DNA from: Chloroflexota bacterium
GTDB taxonomy: Bacteria > Chloroflexota > Anaerolineae > Anaerolineales > Villigracilaceae
Assembly (NCBI GenBank): GCA_016191985.1
Contig: JACPVB010000288.1
Coordinates: forward strand, 1-5,801
DNA length: 5,801 bases
Reading direction: 5' to 3'
Positions 1-5,422 of the stretch are shown here, piece after piece. A program made the translations under genes and the position numbers. The stretch's first letter is position 1. The number at the start of each line of letters is the position of its first letter. A model generated the notes under the pieces. It was not told the origin of the DNA. It was given only the letters and a program-made list of their open reading frames with translations, and searched no databases.

Positions 1-1
1 G

Positions 2-928
2 CTCATCAACTACGTGGACGAGATGAAAGCGGCTGATATCGCCATCCTTGAATTATCTTCCTTTCAATTGGAACAGATGACCATCTCGCCAAACATCGCC
101 GCCGTTTTGACTATTCCGCCCACTCACCTGGACCGTCACGGCACGATGGAAGCGTACACGAATGCCAAGGCACGCATCCTTGAATTCCAAATGGAAAAAG
201 ATACGGCCATTCTCAGCAGAGACGACAAGGGCGCGTGGAGTTTACGCAATAAAGTTAAAGGCAATTTGTTAACTTTCAGTCTGCATGAGTTGGATGAAGG
301 TTTGAACGGTGCATATTTACAGGACGGATTGTTGAATCTACGTGATGGAAACGCCTACCTGCCTTTATTGCTGCGTGAAAAGATTCAATTGCGCGGCGAC
401 CATAATGTAGCCAACGTGCTGGCCGCGTTCACAATTGGACATGCCGCAGGATTTAAATTGGATGACATGCTCGAAGCCGTGGAGGAATTTCGCGGCGTGC
501 CGCACAGGCTGGAGCTTGTTCGTGAATTGAACGGCGTGCGTTGGTACAACGACTCGATTGCAACCGCACCTGAACGTGCCATGGCCGCCATCCATGCGTT
601 TGAGGAGCCCATCGTGCTCATGCTCGGCGGACGAGACAAGAATCTGCCGTGGGGCGACATTGCAAAATTGATTTGTGAACGTGTGGATCATTTGGTGGTT
701 TTCGGCGAGGCTGGGGATATGATTCAGAAAACCGTGGCAAGCGTCAGCGGAGAGAGAGGCGTGGACATTCATCGCGCGGAGACTCTTAAAGAAGCAGTCG
801 CTCTTGCCGCGGAAGTCGCCAACGCCGGTGATGTTGTCCTATTATCGCCGGGTGGCACAAGTTATGATGCGTTCAAGGATTTTGCGGAGAGAGGAGAATT
901 TTTTAGAAAATGGGTACTGGAACTTTAG
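2..928 (+). CDS. murD: UDP-N-acetylmuramoyl-L-alanine--D-glutamate ligase, 3' part
   Basis: MurD is the cytoplasmic ATP-dependent ligase that adds D-glutamate to UDP-MurNAc-L-Ala. The frame is open from the window edge, so 308 residues are visible. Against a family length near 440-450, roughly the first 140-150 residues, including the P-loop, lie upstream. In visible-residue numbering: ELSSFQLE at 17-24; HLDRHGTMEAY at 42-52, followed by NAK, whose Lys56 matches the carbamylated lysine of Mur ligases; GDHNVANVLAA at 132-142; VPHRLE at 166-171; NDSIATAPER at 183-192; GGRDK at 209-213; and LSPGGTSYDAF at 281-291, then ERGEFF. The last two blocks belong to the C-terminal ligase domain. NDSIATAPER is the variant with Ile where E. 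coli has NDSKATN; I believe other phyla share it. The stop TAG lies 19 bp inside ftsW, so the two are probably translationally coupled. Identity is secure; only the N terminus is unseen. Confidence 0.96.
   Translation, partial: LINYVDEMKAADIAILELSSFQLEQMTISPNIAAVLTIPPTHLDRHGTMEAYTNAKARILEFQMEKDTAILSRDDKGAWSLRNKVKGNLLTFSLHELDEGLNGAYLQDGLLNLRDGNAYLPLLLREKIQLRGDHNVANVLAAFTIGHAAGFKLDDMLEAVEEFRGVPHRLELVRELNGVRWYNDSIATAPERAMAAIHAFEEPIVLMLGGRDKNLPWGDIAKLICERVDHLVVFGEAGDMIQKTVASVSGERGVDIHRAETLKEAVALAAEVANAGDVVLLSPGGTSYDAFKDFAERGEFFRKWVLEL
891..896 (+). promoter_or_regulatory. Probable ribosome binding site of ftsW
   Basis: GAGGAG lies within the end of murD, 13 bases before the ATG at 910. The spacing is longer than ideal, so initiation may depend partly on ribosomes finishing murD at 928. 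The next in-frame ATG, at 988, would begin at the edge of the first membrane helix (MPLLVSV), so 910 is preferred. Confidence 0.5.
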
Positions 929-2169
929 TAAAGGAAAGACAATCGTATTCGTCTCACAGCCCCGCTGGATTCCTGCGCGGCTTTGATATGCCGCTGCTTG
1001 TCTCGGTGGTGGCGCTGGTGGTCTTTGGGTTGTTGATGCTGTACTCCGCCTCGTGGGATTTTTCTCTCGGCGCATATGACGACCCGATGTATATGTTCAG
1101 CCGCCAATTGACATGGCTTGGGCTTGGTTTGGCCGTTGCGATTTTTCTTGCGTTCTTTGATTATCACAACTGGCGCAGGCTGGTTGTGCCCGCCATGGCA
1201 TTGACCGTTGTTTTGTTGATGGGTGTGTTGCTGATGAATGAAATTCGTTTCGGCGCGAAACGCTCTTTCATTTCTGGTTCAGTGCAGCCTTCCGAATTGG
1301 CGAAGTTGATTTCGATTTTATATCTCGCAGTTTGGTTGTATGCGAAGCGCCAGCAGTTACACGATATTTCCTTTGGATTAATTCCTCTGGGTGTGATCCT
1401 CGGTGTGGTGGGTGGGTTGATCTACCAGCAGCCCGACCTGAGCGCCGCCGCGACCGTGCTTGTGTTGGGAGGTTTGCTTTTCTTTTTGGCAGGCGGTGAT
1501 TTGAAACAGATCGGCGGTTTGTTGATTGTGGCATCCGTCGCTGCGTGGTTGGTGGCATCCATCAGTCTTACGGGTCAGCAACGCGTGGGTGATTTTCTGG
1601 CGGGCATCAAAGACCCATTGCAGGCTTCGTATCATGTGCGCCGTTCGTTTGAAGCCATTGTCAACGGCGGCTGGTTTGGCATGGGGCTGGGGCAGTCCCA
1701 ATCTAAGTTGACAGGTTTGCCTGTGCCGCCCACGGACAGCATTTTTGCGGTCGTTGTTGAAGAACTTGGCTGGTTTGGTTCTGTTGCATTAATTTGTTTG
1801 TATGGTTTTCTCGTCTGGCGCGGACTGGTGATCGCCCGCCGCGCACCGGACATGCTCGGCACATTGCTCGCTTCCGGTTTGGTGATTTGGATCGGCATGG
1901 AAGCGCTCATCAACATGACCGTGATGGTTGGCCTCATGCCCTTCGCGGGTAACGCTTTGCCGTTTGTCAGCGCGGGCGGTTCAAACCTTGTCACTACGCT
2001 TGCGGCGCTGGGCATTCTCTTTAATATTTCACGCCAGGCTGGCGATGGCACGATTTCAGATGAAGAATGGAGGTCCTACAGTGCGGTTGCTAATTTGCGC
2101 TGGTGGAACGGGCGGCGGGGTGTATCCCGCACTCGCCGTTCTCGAAGCGCTGAAAAAGCTGCAAGTTGA
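910..2169 (+). CDS. ftsW: FtsW/RodA-family SEDS glycan polymerase, likely FtsW
   Basis: FtsW is the integral-membrane septal peptidoglycan polymerase that joins lipid II units with a partner class B PBP. The 419 residues hold about ten hydrophobic segments from residue 28 to about 374. SEDS landmarks: GAKRSF then QPSELAK (115-132), QPDLSAA (174-180), YHVRRSFEAIVNGGWFGMGLGQS (241-263, given here only as key blocks YHVRRS, GGWFG and GLGQS), PPTDSIFA with the presumed catalytic Asp276 (273-280), EELG (284-287) and PFVSAGGSN (351-359). The last differs from the common PF.SYGGSS, and PPTD replaces the usual HTDF. The cytoplasmic tail (375-419) is basic and rich in Arg and Ser. Residues 391-419 are read in a different frame over the start of murG, and the stop TGA (2167-2169) lies in a repeat arm. 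Location between murD and murG is typical of FtsW rather than RodA. The start is ATG at 910, overlapping murD by 19 bp. Confidence 0.93.
   Translation: MGTGTLVKERQSYSSHSPAGFLRGFDMPLLVSVVALVVFGLLMLYSASWDFSLGAYDDPMYMFSRQLTWLGLGLAVAIFLAFFDYHNWRRLVVPAMALTVVLLMGVLLMNEIRFGAKRSFISGSVQPSELAKLISILYLAVWLYAKRQQLHDISFGLIPLGVILGVVGGLIYQQPDLSAAATVLVLGGLLFFLAGGDLKQIGGLLIVASVAAWLVASISLTGQQRVGDFLAGIKDPLQASYHVRRSFEAIVNGGWFGMGLGQSQSKLTGLPVPPTDSIFAVVVEELGWFGSVALICLYGFLVWRGLVIARRAPDMLGTLLASGLVIWIGMEALINMTVMVGLMPFAGNALPFVSAGGSNLVTTLAALGILFNISRQAGDGTISDEEWRSYSAVANLRWWNGRRGVSRTRRSRSAEKAAS
2069..2073 (+). promoter_or_regulatory. Ribosome binding site that fixes the murG start
   Basis: A perfect GGAGG sits 7 bases before the GTG at 2081, inside the ftsW coding region. 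It selects GTG 2081 over in-frame ATGs at 2060 and further upstream, which have no comparable site. The GTG start also places the glycine-rich loop at residue 8, as expected for MurG. Confidence 0.8.
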
Positions 2170-3241
2170 AGGTTTACAAATTGCAAGTTCCAACGTTGTT
2201 AACCTTCAACCTTCAACCTTCCAACCTGCCAGCCTGCAAACTCTGTGGGTCGGCGGTGAAGGCGGCATGGAAGAGGAACTCGTGAAACGCGAAGGCATTT
2301 CCTATTGTTCTGTTCCGGCTGCGGGCGTGCATGGCGTTGGCCTGCGCGCCCTGCCTGGCAATATTGCCAAACTCACCCGCGGGGTACTTGAATCGCGCCG
2401 CATTCTGCGCGATTTCAAACCCGATGTGCTTTTCTTCACCGGCGGGTTCGTGGCAGCGCCCATGGCGGTGGCTGGCCGAAATATTCCAACCGTATTGTAC
2501 GTGCCCGATATCGAGCCGGGCCTTGCGCTCAAATTCCTTTCCAATTTTTCGGATGTCGTCACGGTGACCGCGCCCGACTCGAAGAAATATTTTTCACGCC
2601 CTGAGAGAATCACCGTCACCGGCTACCCGCTTCGTGCCGACCTTTCAAGCTGGTCCCGCGAAAAAGCGACTCAACACTTTGGGCTGGACGCTACCAAACC
2701 CACCCTGCTGGTCACTGGCGGAAGCAAAGGCGCGCGCTCCATCAACATGGCCGTCTTGAATCATCTTGAAGAACTTTTGAATATTGCACAGATCATTCAT
2801 CTCACAGGTTCATTGGATTGGCCCGTTGTTGAAAAAGCCGCGCAGGCTTTGCCCGTGCAGTTGAAGTCTCAATATCATGCCATGCCATATTCTCATGAAA
2901 TGGGCGCCACCCTGGCCGCAGCGGACCTGGTTGTTTCGCGCGCGGGCGCATCCACGCTGGGTGAATATCCCTTCTTTGGGCTGCCCGCCGTGCTTGTGCC
3001 ATATCCGTATGCCTGGCGCTATCAAAAAGTCAATGCCGATTATCTTGCCGAACAGAACGCCGCCGTCATCTTGCAGGATGAATTGTTGGAAGATAGGCTC
3101 CTGCCCGTGGTGAAAGATATATTGATGAATGAAAACAAACGGGAAGCCATGCGGGCCGCGCTGAAAAAATTATCCAACCCCAATGCGGCGAAAGTGATCG
3201 CCAGCCAGTTGGTTAAACTGGCAGGAGAACAACCCCTATGA
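2081..3241 (+). CDS. murG: UDP-GlcNAc:lipid I GlcNAc transferase MurG
   Basis: MurG is the GT-B enzyme on the inner membrane face that moves GlcNAc from UDP-GlcNAc to lipid I, giving lipid II. From GTG 2081 it has 386 residues, about 30 more than E. coli MurG (355). N-terminal domain: GGTGGGVYPA (8-17), GGFVAAP (121-127), PDIEPG (142-147). C-terminal donor domain: VTGYPLR (179-185), TGGSKGARSIN (212-222), SRAGASTLGE (286-295), LPAVLVPYPY (301-310), YQKVNADYL (314-322). Differences from the classic family: Gly13 replaces the His of GGTGGH, PDIEPG replaces the HEQN-type block, and GYPLR replaces GNPVR. I believe related phyla share these, but did not check. About 25 residues (28-52; Gln, Ser, Asn and Pro rich) between the first helix and LWVGGEGG are encoded by a short repeat and explain most of the excess length. 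It overlaps ftsW by 89 bp and the next gene by 4 bp. A start at ATG 2060 is possible but less likely. Confidence 0.94.
   Translation: MRLLICAGGTGGGVYPALAVLEALKKLQVEGLQIASSNVVNLQPSTFQPASLQTLWVGGEGGMEEELVKREGISYCSVPAAGVHGVGLRALPGNIAKLTRGVLESRRILRDFKPDVLFFTGGFVAAPMAVAGRNIPTVLYVPDIEPGLALKFLSNFSDVVTVTAPDSKKYFSRPERITVTGYPLRADLSSWSREKATQHFGLDATKPTLLVTGGSKGARSINMAVLNHLEELLNIAQIIHLTGSLDWPVVEKAAQALPVQLKSQYHAMPYSHEMGATLAAADLVVSRAGASTLGEYPFFGLPAVLVPYPYAWRYQKVNADYLAEQNAAVILQDELLEDRLLPVVKDILMNENKREAMRAALKKLSNPNAAKVIASQLVKLAGEQPL
2162..2237 (+). repeat. Short repeat element inside the ftsW/murG junction
   Basis: This low-complexity stretch holds a perfect 10-bp inverted repeat, GTTGAAGGTT (2165-2174) and AACCTTCAAC (2201-2210), separated by 26 bases. 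The right arm begins a decaying tandem array: AACCTTC (2201-2207), AACCTTC (2208-2214), AACCTTCC (2215-2222), AACCTGCC (2223-2230), AGCCTGC (2231-2237). TGCAAGTT also occurs twice in direct orientation (2160-2167 and 2182-2189). The ftsW stop TGA (2167-2169) lies in the left arm, and the murG frame runs through the whole element without a stop. The composition differs clearly from the flanking coding DNA. I infer insertion or expansion of a genomic short repeat; no mobile-element gene is present. Confidence 0.75.
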
Positions 3242-3765
3242 TGAGCATTGTTTATCTCTTTTGGATGTACGTCCTGCTTTTTGCGGTGATTGGCGCCATG
3301 CGCGGGTGGGCAAAGGAATTGCTGGTTGCGTTCAGCGTCATCACGTCGCTGGCGGTCAATTTGCTTTTGGAGAAATACATCCCCCTCGTCCGCGACCTGG
3401 ATAAAGCCAGCACCTCTGTCTTTTGGATCCGCGTCATCATTTTGATCGCCCTGGTTTATTTTGGATATCAAACGGTATCGCTTCCACGGCTTGCATCCAA
3501 GGCGGCGCGAGAGCGTTTGCAGGATGCGTTATTCGGCGCGGTGCTGGGCGGTTTGAATGGCTATTTCATTGCAGGAACCGTCTTGTACTACAACCATGTG
3601 GCAAACTATCCTTACAGCGATGTTATCAGTCGCGCTTCAGACCCCGCTATTGCGGAAGTCATTGAAAGGATGATGAATTACATGCCCCCGCGCTTTTTAG
3701 GCGAGCCGGGCATTTACTTTGCCGTCATCATCATCCTTATTTTTATTATTGTGGTGTACATCTAG
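3238..3765 (+). CDS. CvpA-like multi-spanning membrane protein
   Basis: This 175-residue hydrophobic protein has about four or five membrane segments: roughly residues 5-20, 26-45, 62-82, 100-118 and 157-174. The pattern resembles the CvpA (colicin V production) family: an N-terminal helix, then GAMRGWAKELL (19-29), matching the RG...E signature, and later RLQDALFGAVLGGLNG (93-108), matching the D..LG..FG...G block before the last core helix. CvpA proteins are inner-membrane proteins of poorly defined role, linked to envelope stress and purF in enterobacteria. Residues 119-156 form a more polar loop. The protein ends abruptly in the hydrophobic stretch IIVVYI, with the TAG stop at the edge of a repeat, so an original C-terminal tail may be lost. 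ATG 3238 overlaps the murG stop as ATGA; AGGAG at 3223-3227 lies 10 bases upstream, and ATG 3241 is an alternative. Family assignment rests on pattern only. Confidence 0.72.
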   Translation: MMSIVYLFWMYVLLFAVIGAMRGWAKELLVAFSVITSLAVNLLLEKYIPLVRDLDKASTSVFWIRVIILIALVYFGYQTVSLPRLASKAARERLQDALFGAVLGGLNGYFIAGTVLYYNHVANYPYSDVISRASDPAIAEVIERMMNYMPPRFLGEPGIYFAVIIILIFIIVVYI

Positions 3766-3809
3766 CGATTAGCAATTGGCGATTAGCTTTTAGCTAACTG
3801 CTAATCACC
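3763..3809 (+). repeat. Direct and inverted repeats in the gap before murC
   Basis: GCGATTAGC occurs twice in direct orientation (3765-3773 and 3779-3787, period 14). An inverted copy follows: GGCGATTAGC (3778-3787) can pair with GCTAATCACC (3800-3809) at 9 of 10 positions around a 12-base loop that contains the palindrome TTAGCTAA (3790-3797). The TAG stop of the CvpA-like gene (3763-3765) abuts the first copy and shares its G. No T-run follows the stem, so this is not a standard intrinsic terminator. It looks like a dispersed short repeat. It could still form an RNA hairpin between the two cistrons. Confidence 0.7.
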
Positions 3810-3816
3810 AACAGCT

Positions 3817-3821
3817 AGGAG
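3817..3821 (+). promoter_or_regulatory. Ribosome binding site of murC
   Basis: AGGAG lies 7 bases before ATG 3829 and just downstream of the repeat hairpin, leaving it outside the stem. The strong site suits murC being the one gene here not overlapped by its upstream neighbour. Confidence 0.8.
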
Positions 3822-3828
3822 CTTAATT

Positions 3829-5214
3829 ATGAAACGAATTCACTTCATCGGCATTGGCGGTTCGGGGCTTTCTGCCATCGCGCGCCTGCTCAAGGAAAGC
3901 GGCTATGAAGTGACAGGTTCGGACCGTGTCCTTTCCCAATTTGCCATGGATTTGCAAAATGAAGGCATTGCCATTTATATCGGGCATCATCCACGCAATG
4001 TGGGCGGCGCGGATCTGGTGATCCGCTCCTCCGCCATTGGCGATGACAACCCCGAAGTGAAAGCGGCGAAGCACGCTGGAATCCCGGTTTACAAACGCTC
4101 AGACTTTCTGGGCCAGTTAATGTCCGAGAAAACAGGCATTGCCATCGCTGGCACACACGGCAAGACCACCACCACTGCCATGATTGCATGGGTCTTGTAC
4201 GCGATGAAACGCGACCCTTCCTTCATTGTGGGCGGCACGTTGAACAATTTAAAAGTCAACGCCCATGCGGGTAAAGGCGATTTATTCGTGATCGAAGCGG
4301 ATGAATATGACCGCATGTTCCTCGGCCTCAAGCCGCAAATTGAAGTTGTGACCAACCTCGAACATGACCATCCAGATATCTTTCCAAAATTCGAAGATAT
4401 GTATTTGGCTTTTCAAAGTTTTGTAGATTTGCTTCCACCCGACGGTTCGTTGATCGTTTGTGCGGAGGATGAAGGCGCGGTGACGTTGCTGTCTCATGCG
4501 CGCCGCAAGGGATTGAACGTTGTCTCTTACAGCGTGCAGGGTGAGATGACCATCAACAGCCCGCAATGGATGCAGGCGCGCACCATCAAACCCAATGATC
4601 GCGGCGGCTTTGATTTTTCTGCCATGACGAATATCGGCTCATTATCCGCTTCGTCTATCCAGGTTTCCTTGCAGGTGCCGGGCGAGCATAATGTCCGCAA
4701 TGCGCTGGCTGTGCTGTCGGTTGCGGCAACGCTCGGCCTTCCCTTACAGGAAGTGGCGGAAGCATTGAGTGAATTCACCGGCACGGGTCGCCGTTTTGAA
4801 GTGCGCGGCGAACACAACGGCGTGGTTGTGATCGACGATTATGCTCATCATCCCACCGAAATCCGCGCCACGTTGGCCGGTGCAAAGACGCGATATCCAG
4901 ATCATCGCATTTGGGCGGTCTGGCAGCCGCATACCTATTCCCGCACGCAGACCCTGTTCTTTGAATTCTCGCGCGCCTTTGCCGATGCCGACGAAGTGCT
5001 CGTTACTGAAATTTATGCCTCGCGCGAAGCACAACAGGGTTTCTCTTCCGCTGAAGTGGTCAGCGCCATGCCGCATCCATCCGCGCGCTTTACAGGCTCG
5101 TTGGATGACACGAAAAAATATTTACTGGAACACGTTCACTCTGGCGATGTTGTCATCGTGCTCTCCGCAGGGGATGCGGACCAGATCAGCTCCGACCTGT
5201 TGAGAGAACTGTGA
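3829..5214 (+). CDS. murC: UDP-N-acetylmuramate--L-alanine ligase
   Basis: MurC is the cytoplasmic ATP-dependent ligase that adds L-alanine to UDP-MurNAc, the first amino-acid step of the stem peptide. The 461 residues match the usual length. N-terminal UDP-binding domain: FIGIGGSGLSAIARLL (6-21), GSDR (30-33), SSAIGDDNPE (67-76). ATPase domain: P-loop GTHGKTTTT (108-116), EADEYDR (156-162), NLEHDHPDIF (176-185), PGEHNVRNALA (284-294). C-terminal domain: GTGRRFE (318-324), DDYAHHPTE (336-344), QPHTYSRT (366-373), LSAGDADQIS (445-454). EADEYD replaces the EADESD of many MurC proteins and recalls the peptide-recycling ligase Mpl, but the length, the GTGRRFE block and the operon next to murB and murG favour MurC. 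The ATG follows AGGAG by 7 bases. The stop is 7 bases from the next ORF. No frameshift or missing catalytic motif is seen. Confidence 0.96.
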   Translation: MKRIHFIGIGGSGLSAIARLLKESGYEVTGSDRVLSQFAMDLQNEGIAIYIGHHPRNVGGADLVIRSSAIGDDNPEVKAAKHAGIPVYKRSDFLGQLMSEKTGIAIAGTHGKTTTTAMIAWVLYAMKRDPSFIVGGTLNNLKVNAHAGKGDLFVIEADEYDRMFLGLKPQIEVVTNLEHDHPDIFPKFEDMYLAFQSFVDLLPPDGSLIVCAEDEGAVTLLSHARRKGLNVVSYSVQGEMTINSPQWMQARTIKPNDRGGFDFSAMTNIGSLSASSIQVSLQVPGEHNVRNALAVLSVAATLGLPLQEVAEALSEFTGTGRRFEVRGEHNGVVVIDDYAHHPTEIRATLAGAKTRYPDHRIWAVWQPHTYSRTQTLFFEFSRAFADADEVLVTEIYASREAQQGFSSAEVVSAMPHPSARFTGSLDDTKKYLLEHVHSGDVVIVLSAGDADQISSDLLREL

Positions 5215-5216
5215 GG
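5213..5216 (+). promoter_or_regulatory. Ribosome binding site supporting the small ORF
   Basis: GAGG overlaps the murC stop codon and lies 5 bases before ATG 5222. It supports translation of the 66-codon ORF by ribosomes finishing murC. Confidence 0.55.
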
Positions 5217-5221
5217 CAGAC

Positions 5222-5422
5222 ATGGCTGACGAGAAACATGCGCCTCAAGAACGGACCGAGGTAATTGCCCTGCCCCCGTTGAAGATGGTCCTCGTCCACG
5301 CAAAGGACGAACGCGAGAATGCGCTGACGGCTGTCATCAAATCCGCCGAGCCGCAGGAACGTGTGCAGACACAGGCGTTGAAGAAAATTATCGAACATTT
5401 GGAAAAGAAAGATTCATCGTGA
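5222..5422 (+). CDS. Small hypothetical protein between murC and murB
   Basis: I do not recognise this 66-residue protein. It has no membrane segment or signal peptide and no cysteine. Residues 1-14 are polar and charged, followed by a short hydrophobic strand-like core VIALPPLKMVLVHA (14-27). Two charged, probably helical stretches follow: DERENALTAVIKS (29-41) and ERVQTQALKKIIEHLEKK (46-63). The second is amphipathic and could mediate binding to another protein. Evidence that it is a real gene: a GAGG site 5 bases upstream, only 7 bases after murC, a stop that shares one base with the proposed murB ATG, and no other ORF on this strand that could fill the 207-bp space between murC and murB. 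Chance cannot be excluded for so short an ORF, and no function is proposed beyond likely co-expression with the Mur enzymes. Confidence 0.68.
   Translation: MADEKHAPQERTEVIALPPLKMVLVHAKDERENALTAVIKSAEPQERVQTQALKKIIEHLEKKDSS

Noticed and set aside
251..276. 8-bp inverted repeat AAAGTTAA/TTAACTTT in murD
   Set aside because: It is short and AT-rich, lies in a variable loop of MurD, has no tandem units, and is easily expected by chance.
365..772. 135-codon ORF on the - strand within murD
   Set aside because: It is antisense to well-conserved MurD motifs; its Cys/His-rich look comes from the complementary codons.
1632..2051. 139-codon ORF on the - strand within ftsW
   Set aside because: It lies wholly antisense to the conserved SEDS coding region, has no recognisable domain and is a compositional shadow.
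1928..2080. In-frame upstream extension of murG (51 codons)
   Set aside because: It would overlap ftsW membrane segments and lacks a ribosome site, while GTG 2081 has a perfect GGAGG at 7 bases and gives the normal MurG N terminus.
3040..3471. 143-codon ORF on the - strand across the murG end and the CvpA-like gene
   Set aside because: It spans two sense genes, resembles no family I know, and has no supporting context on the - strand.
3778..3809. Intrinsic terminator before murC
   Set aside because: The stem has a mismatch and is AT-rich in its middle, and no T-run follows; operon continuity into murC also argues against it.
4744..5076. 110-codon ORF on the - strand within murC
   Set aside because: It is antisense to the conserved C-terminal domain of MurC, with no own family signal.
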